Assembly: GCA_017555105.1 (NCBI GenBank)
Contig: JAFZHB010000019.1
Coordinates: 22,561 to 86,560, forward strand
From: Alistipes sp.
Lineage (GTDB): Bacteria; Bacteroidota; Bacteroidia; Bacteroidales; Rikenellaceae
Direction: 5' to 3'
Length of the DNA: 64,000 nucleotides
In this document: one piece after another, positions 22,522 to 30,674 of the stretch
Layout of the letters: each line of letters opens with the position of its first letter
Position numbering within the stretch: position 1 is the stretch's first letter
Position numbers and translations under genes: made by a program
Notes under the pieces: generated by a model
Database searches by the model: none
What the model saw: only the letters and a program-made list of their open reading frames with translations
Told to the model about the DNA's origin: nothing

Positions 22522-24582
22522 ATGAGAAACGGAACAATCGGGGTGACGACTGAGAACATCTTCCCCGTAATCAAGAAATTCCTCTATTCGGACCACGAGA
22601 TCTTCCTGCGCGAGTTGATCTCCAATGCGGTGGACGCCTCGCAGAAGATGCGCACGCTCTCCTCGAAGGGTGAGTTTAAGGGCGAGCTCGGCGAGCTGAA
22701 GGTCGAGGTGTCGGCCGATCCGGACAAGCGTCTGCTCTTTATCAAGGACCACGGTATCGGCATGACGGCCGAGGAGGTGGATCGCTACATCAACCAGATC
22801 GCCTTCTCGGGTGCCGAGGAGTTTATGGCCAAGTATCAGGATCAGGCCATCATCGGCCACTTCGGTCTCGGTTTCTACTCCTCGTTTATGGTCTCGGACA
22901 AGGTGGAGATCTACACCCACTCCTACCGCGAGGGGGCCAAGACGGTGCATTGGAGCTGCACGGGCACGCCCGAGTTTGAGATGGAGGAGCTCGACGATAG
23001 CCGTGAGCGTGGCACAACGATCGTGCTGCACCTCTCGGAGGAGATGAAGGAGTATGCCGAGCCGACGAAGATCGAGGAGCTCTTGAAGAAGTATTGCCGC
23101 TTCCTCCCCGTGCCCGTACTCTTTGGTAAGGTGAAGGAGTGGAAGGACGGTAAGTATGTCGATACGGAGAAGGAGAATGTTATCAACAACATCGACCCGC
23201 TCTGGACGCGCAACCCGAGCGAGATCACCGAGGCGCAGTACAAGGAGTTCTACAGCGAGCTCTACCCGATGAGCGAGGAGCCCCTCTTCTCGATCCATCT
23301 GAATATCGACTACCCCTTCAACCTGACGGGTATCCTCTACTTCCCGAAGATCCGCAACAACTTCGAGATTCAGAAGAACAAGATCCAGCTCTACTGCAAC
23401 CAGGTCTATGTGACGGATCAGGTGGAGGGCATCGTTCCCGAGTATCTGACGCTGCTGCACGGTGTGATCGACTCGCCGGATATCCCGCTCAATGTATCGC
23501 GCAGCTACCTGCAGAGCGACCCGAATGTGAAGAAGATCTCGGGTTACATCACGCGCAAGGTGGCTGATCGCCTGCAGGAACTCTTCAAGACGATGCGCAC
23601 GGACTACGAGCAGAAGTGGGACGACCTGAAGGTCTTCATCCAGTATGGCCTCTTGACCGATGAGAAGTTCGCCGAGAAGGCGTGCGATATCATGCTCTGG
23701 AAGAGCGTCTCGGGCAGCTACTACACGCCGAAGGAGTACACCGAGCTGGTGAAGGAGCAGCAGACCGACAAGAATAAGGATCTCGTATTCCTCTATGTCG
23801 ACGACGCCGTGGCGAAGCACGCCTTTGTAGAGGCGGCCAAGAACAAGGGCTATGATGTCTTGGAGCTCAATGGTCAGCTCGATAACCACTACATCAACTG
23901 GTATGAGCAGAAGAACGAGCATACGCGCTTCGTGCGTGTGGACAGCGATGTGGTCGAGAAACTGATTCAGAAGGCCGAGCCGCAGACGATGACCCTCACG
24001 ACGGCACAGCAGGAGCTGCTGACGCCCGTCTTCGAGAGCCAGATGCCGCAGGACGAGCAGATCAACTACCACATTTCGTTCGAGCCGATGTCGGCTGACG
24101 ATGCCCCCGTAGTGATCACGCAGAATGAGTTCATGCGCCGCATGAAGGAGATGGCTGCGATGGGTGGCGGCGGTATGAGCCAGTTCTATGGCCAGATGCC
24201 CGACCACTTCACGATTGCCGTCAATGGCAACCACCCCATCGTGATCAACATCCTGGGCGAGGTGGAGCACTCCTACGGCGATAAGCTCCGCACGATGACC
24301 AAGAAGATCGATGCTGCCGTAGCTGAGGAGCAGCGCTTCGAGGAGGTTGTGAAGGGCAAGAAAGAGGAGGAGCTTACGAGCGAGGAGAAATCGACGCGCG
24401 AGGAGCTCTCGAAGAAGATCATCACGCTGCGTGAGGAGCGCGACGAGCGCCTGAAGGAGATCGGCACGGAGAACAAACTCGTGAAGCAGATTATCGACCT
24501 GGCACTCCTCTCGAACGGACTCTTGAAGGGTAAGTCGCTCACCGACTTTATCCAGCGTTCGATCTCGCTCATCGAGAAGTAG
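22522..24582 (+). CDS. htpG: Molecular chaperone HtpG (Hsp90)
   Basis: The 686-residue ATP-dependent chaperone. The GHKL ATPase domain shows ELISNAVDASQKM, the ADP-contact region DHGIGMTAEEV and GHFGLGFYSSFMV. The middle domain has the catalytic Arg region (LNVSRSYLQ), and the C-terminal dimerisation domain ends ISLIEK. Length is as expected for Bacteroidetes. The frame is open upstream to 22234, but ATG 22522 begins the conserved N-terminus. It appears monocistronic and is closed by a strong terminator. Confidence 0.97.
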   Translation: MRNGTIGVTTENIFPVIKKFLYSDHEIFLRELISNAVDASQKMRTLSSKGEFKGELGELKVEVSADPDKRLLFIKDHGIGMTAEEVDRYINQIAFSGAEEFMAKYQDQAIIGHFGLGFYSSFMVSDKVEIYTHSYREGAKTVHWSCTGTPEFEMEELDDSRERGTTIVLHLSEEMKEYAEPTKIEELLKKYCRFLPVPVLFGKVKEWKDGKYVDTEKENVINNIDPLWTRNPSEITEAQYKEFYSELYPMSEEPLFSIHLNIDYPFNLTGILYFPKIRNNFEIQKNKIQLYCNQVYVTDQVEGIVPEYLTLLHGVIDSPDIPLNVSRSYLQSDPNVKKISGYITRKVADRLQELFKTMRTDYEQKWDDLKVFIQYGLLTDEKFAEKACDIMLWKSVSGSYYTPKEYTELVKEQQTDKNKDLVFLYVDDAVAKHAFVEAAKNKGYDVLELNGQLDNHYINWYEQKNEHTRFVRVDSDVVEKLIQKAEPQTMTLTTAQQELLTPVFESQMPQDEQINYHISFEPMSADDAPVVITQNEFMRRMKEMAAMGGGGMSQFYGQMPDHFTIAVNGNHPIVINILGEVEHSYGDKLRTMTKKIDAAVAEEQRFEEVVKGKKEEELTSEEKSTREELSKKIITLREERDERLKEIGTENKLVKQIIDLALLSNGLLKGKSLTDFIQRSISLIEK

Positions 24583-24607
24583 GCGATCTGCCGGATAGGA
24601 AAAAGAG

Positions 24608-24653
24608 ACGAGGTTGTCCAACCATATGTTGCGACAACCTCGTTTTGTTTTTG
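24608..24653. terminator. Bidirectional terminator between htpG and the FAD synthetase gene
   Basis: ACGAGGTTGTC (24608-24618) pairs with GACAACCTCGT (24633-24643). The T-rich run follows on the plus side and AAAAAGAG precedes it for the minus side. Confidence 0.88.
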
Positions 24654-24654
24654 T

Positions 24655-25218
24655 TTAGCGTTGAAGGAGTTCGATCGGATGTCCCAAGAGGCGTTCGGCC
24701 GATTGATGATCTCCTGCGGCAATGTGCTCCCGGATCAGCGTGGAGCTGACGCGCTCGCCCTCGATCTCGCACGCCTCGACCTCACTGACGGCAAGTGTTG
24801 CGATCTGGAGTTCGTGTGCCGAGAGACGATCGTGACCAAAGCGGTGGTTGTAGCCGGCCACCAGGACGCGGGCGTTGAGCTTTCCGATCAGGAAATCGCG
24901 GGCAAAGGCCTCGCCGCTCTGTGCGGCAGTTGCCTGGTTGAAGGGCAGGATGACCAGCGTGTCGACTCCGTAGGCGGCCAGAAGCGCAGCCTTCTCCTCA
25001 TCGGAGGTGAGCAGCTGCAATCCCTCGCTCCGTCCCAGCGCGATGCGCGGATGGGGATCGAAGGTGACCACTACGCGTCGCAGCCCATCGCGCTTGGCGA
25101 CCTCATTGAGCCGCTTGAGCAGCGCCTGATGTCCCAGGTGTACACCGTCAAACGAGCCCACCGTAACGACTGTGGGCTGCTCGAAGCGTGTGATTTGATC
25201 GGCTCGAAGCTGCTGCAT
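24655..25218 (-). CDS. FAD synthetase domain protein (RibF without riboflavin kinase)
   Basis: The 187-residue protein corresponds to the FMN adenylyltransferase half of RibF. Seen are TVGSFDGVHLGHQALLKRL (nucleotidyltransferase HxGH-type motif), VVTFDPHPRIALG, FNQATAAQSGEAFARDFL, AGYNHRFGHDR and the late STLIREHIAAGD helix. Canonical RibF continues for about 120 residues with a riboflavin kinase domain. Here the protein stops at LLGHPIELLQR, exactly at the domain border, and a terminator follows. It should make FAD from FMN and ATP but not phosphorylate riboflavin. It is the last gene of the dnaN-to-rex run, 3 nt after rex. Confidence 0.82.
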   Translation of the reverse strand: MQQLRADQITRFEQPTVVTVGSFDGVHLGHQALLKRLNEVAKRDGLRRVVVTFDPHPRIALGRSEGLQLLTSDEEKAALLAAYGVDTLVILPFNQATAAQSGEAFARDFLIGKLNARVLVAGYNHRFGHDRLSAHELQIATLAVSEVEACEIEGERVSSTLIREHIAAGDHQSAERLLGHPIELLQR

Positions 25219-25221
25219 GGA

Positions 25222-25866
25222 TTAGGCGTTGAGGTCGGCCTCCTTGACAAAGTAGGCCACTTTCTCGAGCAGGGTCGTGATGTCGTAGTTCTCCACGACA
25301 ATGCCCTGCGGGAAGTTCAAAGGTGTAGAGGTGAAGTTCAGCACCCCCTTGATGCCGGCGTTGATGATCGGCACGACCAGCTGCGGGGCTACGGTTGTCG
25401 GGAGCGAGAGCACGACCATCGAGAGGTTCAGCTCCTCGACCATCTGCTCGAACGACTGCATGTGGTAGCACGGAATGCCATCGATCACCGTGCCGACCTT
25501 TGCGGGGTCGATGTCAAATGCGGCGGTGATCTTCAGCTTCAGACGACGGCCGTTGAAGTAGCGCGTGATCGCCTGTCCGAGGTGACCCATGCCCAATACG
25601 GCGATGTTCATCGGCTCCTCGCTGTCGAGGATCGAGGAGATGTAGTCGATCAGCACCTCCACATCGTAGCCCTTCTTCGTGTCGCTCGAGAAACCGATCA
25701 GCATCAGGTCGCGGCGCACCTGCACCGCCGTGATGCCGTGCATGCCGGCCAGGATGTGCGAGTAGATGTGCGTGATCCCCTGCTTCTTGCACGAAAGCAG
25801 GGTGCGACGGTATTCGCTGAGGCGTTCGATCGTCTTTTCGGGAATCGGGTTCGGAAGTGTGGCCAT
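25222..25866 (-). CDS. rex: Redox-sensing transcriptional repressor Rex
   Basis: The 214-residue repressor releases DNA when the NADH/NAD+ ratio rises. Residues 1-80 form the winged helix (TIERLSEYRRTL, then GITAVQVRRDLMLIGFS as recognition region). GMGHLGQA at 92-99 is the Rossmann NAD(H) motif, and FDIDPAKVG plus the late YFVKEADL helix complete the domain-swapped fold. It usually controls fermentation and respiration genes. I did not find a full Rex operator in the window. It lies between the LysM protein gene (13 nt) and the FAD synthetase gene (3 nt). Confidence 0.95.
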   Translation of the reverse strand: MATLPNPIPEKTIERLSEYRRTLLSCKKQGITHIYSHILAGMHGITAVQVRRDLMLIGFSSDTKKGYDVEVLIDYISSILDSEEPMNIAVLGMGHLGQAITRYFNGRRLKLKITAAFDIDPAKVGTVIDGIPCYHMQSFEQMVEELNLSMVVLSLPTTVAPQLVVPIINAGIKGVLNFTSTPLNFPQGIVVENYDITTLLEKVAYFVKEADLNA

Positions 25867-25879
25867 CGTATGCGGTGGG

Positions 25880-27715
25880 TTACTCGATGCTGATGGTGAA
25901 GTTGCTGTGGTAGTTTACACGCATCCAGCTCGTGTTGTTGTGGTTCGAGGTGGGTTCCTCCTGCTCGAAGCGGTAACGCGTCTGCAACGGCTCATAGCGG
26001 CGATCCTCCAGGTCGTACTCGATGTCGTTGAACATCGCCGGGCAGAAGATCATCGCAGCGTCGTAGCCACGATAAGCATAGAGCGACGGCAACAACGAGA
26101 AGGCGCGGATGTAGGCGCGATCGAAGTCGAGGATCACCTGGCTGTCACGCTTGGCGTGGTAGGTCGTGAAGAAGACAACACGGTTCTTGAAGAAGATCGT
26201 GCGGTCGATGTTGTTGTAACGATTCCAACGCGTATTGCCGATGACGCGGTAGTTGGGGTTGCCCAGCGCGCGTGCGCGGATGTTCGTGTCGGCCGAGGCC
26301 AATGCCGCCAAGATGCGGTCTACCTCGATCTCGTTGTCGGCCATCACGACGAAGAGGTGCTCGTCGTCGTTCTGCAGCAGCGGCGAGAGGTCCGAGGGGT
26401 TGATCTCATCCTCCTTCAGCTTCACCGACGGGTGTACATATTCGTATTGGTAGGTCTCGTAGGTGCGATCGCCCAGCAGTGCCAGGATCTCCTGCTCGAA
26501 GGCCTTGTCCGTGCGCTCGGTGTAGATGAGCGTGATGCGCGTACCGGCGGCCAACAGATCCTTCGCTTTGGCATACTTCTGCTGCGGGTTGGGAGCCATC
26601 TGGAAGAGCGCATCGCTCTGGATGCGGGTCATGTGAGCCAGGGGCGAGACCACGGGGATCTGCTTCTCCTCGGCCAGACGCACCACGGGCTCCATCTGAT
26701 CCTCGTAGATCGGGCCTACGATGAGCTTGGCGGTGCGAACGGCCTCCTCCTGCGTCAGCTCCTCAATGCGGGCGGTCGAACGCTGCGTGTCGAAGAGACT
26801 GAGATCCACCGAGTGGCCATAGCGCGTGCGCACACTGTCCAGACCGAGTAGGAAGCCGCGGTAGAAGCTGATGTAGTTCTCGTTCGGCGTTCCCTCCTGC
26901 GTCAGTGGCAGCAGCAGGGCTACACGCAGCGGGTCGCAGGTGCAGTGGGCACGGAAGTCGATGCTCGTGTGGTTGCCGATCGTAGTCGGTGCAGACTCCT
27001 CCTCGGCTTGCACGCTCGGTGCAGCGCTCTCCGGGTTGCGAAGTTTGATGATCGCACCGGCCTTCAGGTCGCTTGGCTGCAAGCCGTCGTTGAGTGCCGT
27101 CAGCTCCTCGGTGGTGATACCTGCACGGCGCGAGAGCGAGTAGAAGGTATCCCCCGCTTGCACCACATAGTACTCCTCGCCCACCGTGGCTACGCTGTTG
27201 AGCTGCTCGGTGTAGGCCTCCCACTGTGCCATCATCTCCTGCTCGTCGCTCTTGCCGATCTCCTTCTTGCGAATCAGGATCTCCTGTCCGAGGCTGAGGT
27301 GTGCCGGGTCGATCGAGGGGTTGTCCTCGATGATCGTCTGCACGGGAACCTCATAGAGTCGCGCAATGGCGTAGAGCGTTTCGCCCTTCGCTACATAGTG
27401 CATCGCAAAGGTCTTTTTCAGACGCTTCTCGTCGCTCTTCGTGCGGGCAGTATTCGGCGTGCTCTCAGGCTCAATAGTGGGAATACGCAACTTTGCACCC
27501 GCCTTCAAACCCTCACTGAGCGTCGGGTTGTGTTGGAGAATCAGGCTCTCGCTCACGGCGTACTCCTGCGAGAGCGCGTAGAGCGTCTCACCCGCAGCAA
27601 CGGTATGCACATAGTACTTCGTGCCGTTGATATAGACCTTCGTGGTCGATTTCTCGATGGCTGGCACGGAGAGTGCCGAAAGCATCAGCAGCAGCGCTGC
27701 ACAACATCTCTTCAT
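25880..27715 (-). CDS. LysM-repeat protein with periplasmic binding-like domain
   Basis: The 611-residue exported protein (signal MKRCCAALLLMLSALSVPA) has three LysM domains at about 35-79, 102-149 and 181-229 (YYVHTVAAGETLYALSQEYA, MHYVAKGETLYAIARLYE, YYVVQAGDTFYSLSRRAG), which bind peptidoglycan glycans. Residues about 265-605 resemble the type I periplasmic-binding fold (RVALLLPLTQEG, KLIVGPIYEDQMEPV, VVSPLAHM) as in amino-acid-binding proteins and LpoA. It probably anchors at the cell wall and may regulate or sense cell-wall synthesis. This is inference from the domains. It lies between the exonuclease gene and rex. Confidence 0.87.
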   Translation of the reverse strand: MKRCCAALLLMLSALSVPAIEKSTTKVYINGTKYYVHTVAAGETLYALSQEYAVSESLILQHNPTLSEGLKAGAKLRIPTIEPESTPNTARTKSDEKRLKKTFAMHYVAKGETLYAIARLYEVPVQTIIEDNPSIDPAHLSLGQEILIRKKEIGKSDEQEMMAQWEAYTEQLNSVATVGEEYYVVQAGDTFYSLSRRAGITTEELTALNDGLQPSDLKAGAIIKLRNPESAAPSVQAEEESAPTTIGNHTSIDFRAHCTCDPLRVALLLPLTQEGTPNENYISFYRGFLLGLDSVRTRYGHSVDLSLFDTQRSTARIEELTQEEAVRTAKLIVGPIYEDQMEPVVRLAEEKQIPVVSPLAHMTRIQSDALFQMAPNPQQKYAKAKDLLAAGTRITLIYTERTDKAFEQEILALLGDRTYETYQYEYVHPSVKLKEDEINPSDLSPLLQNDDEHLFVVMADNEIEVDRILAALASADTNIRARALGNPNYRVIGNTRWNRYNNIDRTIFFKNRVVFFTTYHAKRDSQVILDFDRAYIRAFSLLPSLYAYRGYDAAMIFCPAMFNDIEYDLEDRRYEPLQTRYRFEQEEPTSNHNNTSWMRVNYHSNFTISIE

Positions 27716-27728
27716 TGTTTCTGTTTTG

Positions 27729-28493
27729 CTATTTTTTGTCGCGCATGCGAATCTCGGTGATCACCTTCTTGGTGTAGAGCGGGAAATCACCGTTCATCAT
27801 CCATGCATAGTAACTCGGTTCGTTGCGGAAGACCTCAGCCACCGAACGGCCGCGGTGCTTACCAAAACCGAAGACCTCCTCCTGCTGCTCGTTGTAGAGC
27901 ACATAGCCGGCATAGTCGGCAGCCTTGCCGCGCTCGGAGAACTCGGCCAGGAAGTCGATGTCGTTCTCCAGATCGTCGTAACGCTCGAGCTGGGCCTTCA
28001 ACACCTCGTAGGTGGCACGCGTATCGGCCTCGGCCGAGTGGGCGTCCTCCAGGTCGCGGTCGCAGTAGAACTTATAGGCGGCGACCAGGGTGCGCTGCTC
28101 CTTCTTGTGGAAGATGTTCTGCACATCGATAAACCTGCGCTGCTTGAGGTCTACATCGACCCCCGCACGCAGAAACTCCTCGACCAGCAGCGGTAGGTCG
28201 AATCGGTTGGAGTTGAAGCCACCGAAGTCGCACCCCTGGATGAACTGTGCCAACGATTTGGCCAGCTGCTGGAAGGTGGGCTCGTTGCGCACATCCTCAT
28301 CCGTGATGCCGTGTACGGCCGTAGCCTCGGGCGGAATGGGGATCGTAGGATTCACCTTGCGGGTCTTGGGGATCTCCGTTCCGTCGGGCATGATCTTGAT
28401 CATCGAGATCTCGACGATGCGATCCTTGGAGGTATCGACGCCCGTCGTCTCCAGGTCAAAGAAGACGATCGGGCGTTTCAGATTGAGCTTCAT
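27729..28493 (-). CDS. DnaQ-like 3'-5' exonuclease
   Basis: The 254-residue DEDDh exonuclease has FFDLETTG (Asp13, Glu15), GFNSNRFDLPLL with the third acidic residue and HSAEADTRATY with the catalytic His and last Asp. The C-terminal part, FGKHRGRSVAEVFRNEPSYY, matches the small domain found after exonuclease domains in Bacteroidetes. It may act as the proofreading epsilon-like subunit or in repair. Its start lies only 5 nt after the dnaN stop, linking it to the replisome clamp gene. Confidence 0.9.
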   Translation of the reverse strand: MKLNLKRPIVFFDLETTGVDTSKDRIVEISMIKIMPDGTEIPKTRKVNPTIPIPPEATAVHGITDEDVRNEPTFQQLAKSLAQFIQGCDFGGFNSNRFDLPLLVEEFLRAGVDVDLKQRRFIDVQNIFHKKEQRTLVAAYKFYCDRDLEDAHSAEADTRATYEVLKAQLERYDDLENDIDFLAEFSERGKAADYAGYVLYNEQQEEVFGFGKHRGRSVAEVFRNEPSYYAWMMNGDFPLYTKKVITEIRMRDKK

Positions 28494-28498
28494 TGCCT

Positions 28499-29623
28499 CT
28501 ATGCGTTGATCATCATCGGCATGAGCAGCATGAGCGTTGCCGAGCTCTGCTTGTCGTCGTAGACGGGCTTGAAGACACCGGCACGGGTCGAATCAGCCAG
28601 CTCGATCAGCACGGTCGGCGTGGCGATGTTCGAGAGGATCTCCACCAGGAAGGTTGACTTGAAACCGATCGAGATCGGCTCACCGTCGTAGCTGCACGAG
28701 AGGGTCTCGTTGGCCGACATCGAGAAGTTGATGTCCTGTGCCGTCAGCGTGATCTTGTTGTTGGCGATATCCATGCGGATGAGGTTCGTCGTCGGATTCG
28801 AGCAGACAGCTACGCGCTTGATGCCGTTCAGCAACTCGATGCGATCGACGAGCAGCTTGTTCGGGTTGGCCGTCGGAATCACAGCGTTGTAGTTCGGGAA
28901 GGTGCCCTCGATCAGGCGGCACGAGAGCGTGTGGCTCTTGAGCTCGAAGCAGGCGTTGTTCGAGTCGTACGACACCTTGATGTCGTCCTCCTCCTTCAGC
29001 AGGATGTTCTTCAGCAGGTTGGCGGGCTTCTTGTGCAGGATGAAGGCTGCCGAGGTCTCGTTCTCGATCTCAGCCTCGTACTTCACGAGCTTGTGAGCAT
29101 CCGTACCTACGCAGGTGAGCGAGCCGGGCTGCAGGTTCATGTATACACCATTCATCACGGGACGCAACTCGTCGTCGGCCGTGGCGAAGATCGTCTTGTT
29201 GATACCGTTTACCAGCAGGTCTACATTGAGCATGAACTCCTTCTTCTCGTTGTTGAGCTGCTGCATGGCGGGATAGCTTACGGCGTTGGCACCCGGAATC
29301 GAGAGCGAACCGCTCTTCCAGCTGATGGTGATCTCCCAGTTCTTCTCGTTGACCTCAATCGTGAGCGGCAGTTCGGGGAACTCCTTGAGCGAGTCGAGGA
29401 TCTGCTTCGAGGGGGCAGCAACCATGCCGGCGCTCTCTACGCTCTCAACCTCCAAACGGCCAATCAGACGCGTCTCCAGATCCGAAGCAGTTACCTTCAG
29501 CGTGTTGCCCTCGAGCTCCATGAGGAAGTAGTCGAGGATGGGAAGCGTGTTCTTGTTGCTGATCACTTTGCCGGTGGTAGCCAGCAGCGAAAGCAGGGCC
29601 GAGCTTGATACAGTGAATTTCAT
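28499..29623 (-). CDS. dnaN: DNA polymerase III beta subunit (sliding clamp)
   Basis: The 374-residue clamp has three consecutive clamp folds. The N-terminus MKFTVSSSALLSLLATTGKV, the middle LEGNTLKVTASDLETRL and GLITL-like KITLTAQDINF segments, and the C-terminus ATLMLLMPMMINA match DnaN. It rings DNA and tethers DnaE and other clamp-binding proteins. It is not next to dnaA here. It is followed by exonuclease, LysM, rex and FAD synthetase genes with gaps of 3-13 nt, so it appears to lead a long operon, possibly behind the phosphorylase gene 48 nt upstream. Confidence 0.96.
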   Translation of the reverse strand: MKFTVSSSALLSLLATTGKVISNKNTLPILDYFLMELEGNTLKVTASDLETRLIGRLEVESVESAGMVAAPSKQILDSLKEFPELPLTIEVNEKNWEITISWKSGSLSIPGANAVSYPAMQQLNNEKKEFMLNVDLLVNGINKTIFATADDELRPVMNGVYMNLQPGSLTCVGTDAHKLVKYEAEIENETSAAFILHKKPANLLKNILLKEEDDIKVSYDSNNACFELKSHTLSCRLIEGTFPNYNAVIPTANPNKLLVDRIELLNGIKRVAVCSNPTTNLIRMDIANNKITLTAQDINFSMSANETLSCSYDGEPISIGFKSTFLVEILSNIATPTVLIELADSTRAGVFKPVYDDKQSSATLMLLMPMMINA

Positions 29624-29671
29624 TGTTGTGTTAGATTTTTTATTGTTTGATTATTTTTTTCGTTGGAGTTC

Positions 29672-30550
29672 TTAGTCAAGGGTGGCGAGTTTGTCCAGCG
29701 CCATCTGGATCATCTGCTTCACGAAGGGTTTGTAGTCCGTGCAAGCATCGAGGGCGATGCGCTGGGCGATGATCGTGCAGATCGTCGCAGCGCGGTGTCC
29801 CATCAGTGCAGCCAGACCGGCCAGCGCCGATCCCTCCATCTCGAAGTTGGTGATGCGGCGACCGGCATACTCGAAGTTCTCGATCTTCTGGTTCAGGGTC
29901 GGATCCTGCGGCTGCAGGCGTACCCAGCGACCCTGCGGGGCGTAGAAGCCCGGGGCAGCGATCGTGATACCCTCGCGGGTCGAGTCCTTGAAGAGCTCAA
30001 AGAGCTCCTTGTCTGCGTCGACAAAGTAGGGAGCGGGCAGTTTCGGATTCCAATTCGTATGCTCCGAGAAGGCCTTTTCGAGCTCCAGGTCACACACTTC
30101 GTCGCGGCCGGCGTAGTAGGTCAGCAGGCCGTCGAAGCCGAGCGAGGTGCGTGAGAAGACCACTTCGCCCACCTTGATGTCGGGCTGAATGGCGCCCGAG
30201 GTGCCGAGGCGTACGAGCGTCAGGCGACGCTTCTCGGCGCGCTCCTGGCGAGTTGCAAAGTCGATGTTGGCCAAGGCGTCGAGCTCGGTCACCGAGATGT
30301 CGATGTTGCCGATGCCGATACCGGTCGAAAGCACGGTCATGCGCTTGCCTTTATAGCTGCCCGTTACGGTGTTGAATTCGCGGTTGGAGACGCGGCACTC
30401 GATCTGGTCGAAGTGCTCGGCAATCAGGGCTACACGACCCGGATCACCCACCAGTAGAACGATGTCTGCCAGCTGCTCGGGGTGCAGGTGCAGGTGGAAA
30501 ATTGAACCGTCATCGTTGATAATCAACTCGGAAGAGGGTATCGTTCTCAT
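29672..30550 (-). CDS. Nucleoside phosphorylase (uridine phosphorylase-like)
   Basis: The 292-residue PNP/UDP-family enzyme has LLVGDPGRVALIAEHFD (phosphate site), GIGIGNIDISVTELDAL, RLGTSGAIQPDIKVGEVV and NFEMEGSALAGLAALMGH (base/ribose site with the conserved Glu-Met-Glu). It cleaves a nucleoside with phosphate into base and ribose-1-phosphate in salvage. The exact nucleoside is uncertain, with uridine phosphorylase the nearest match by eye. A promoter lies directly upstream at 30582-30612. The gene is divergent from glmM. Confidence 0.88.
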   Translation of the reverse strand: MRTIPSSELIINDDGSIFHLHLHPEQLADIVLLVGDPGRVALIAEHFDQIECRVSNREFNTVTGSYKGKRMTVLSTGIGIGNIDISVTELDALANIDFATRQERAEKRRLTLVRLGTSGAIQPDIKVGEVVFSRTSLGFDGLLTYYAGRDEVCDLELEKAFSEHTNWNPKLPAPYFVDADKELFELFKDSTREGITIAAPGFYAPQGRWVRLQPQDPTLNQKIENFEYAGRRITNFEMEGSALAGLAALMGHRAATICTIIAQRIALDACTDYKPFVKQMIQMALDKLATLD

Positions 30551-30581
30551 TTTTTGTCGTTTTTTAATTGTATATTTGGCA

Positions 30582-30612
30582 TAAAAGTAATAATTTTACA
30601 ACGAATAACAAA
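30582..30612 (-). promoter_or_regulatory. Promoter of the nucleoside phosphorylase-dnaN run
   Basis: On the minus strand TTTG (30609-30612), a 19-bp spacer and TACTTTTA (30582-30589) match the consensus except for the last base of the -7 element. The leader to ATG 30550 is about 27 nt. Confidence 0.65.
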
Positions 30613-30674
30613 GCAAATAAGCGAAATTTTTTATTTAATATAGGTATTGACCCTATCAAAAATCAATCCGACAA

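Noticed and set aside
22486-24621. 711-codon open frame antisense to htpG
   Set aside because: Lies entirely opposite htpG, with repetitive Leu/Val/Arg/His composition and no family resemblance.
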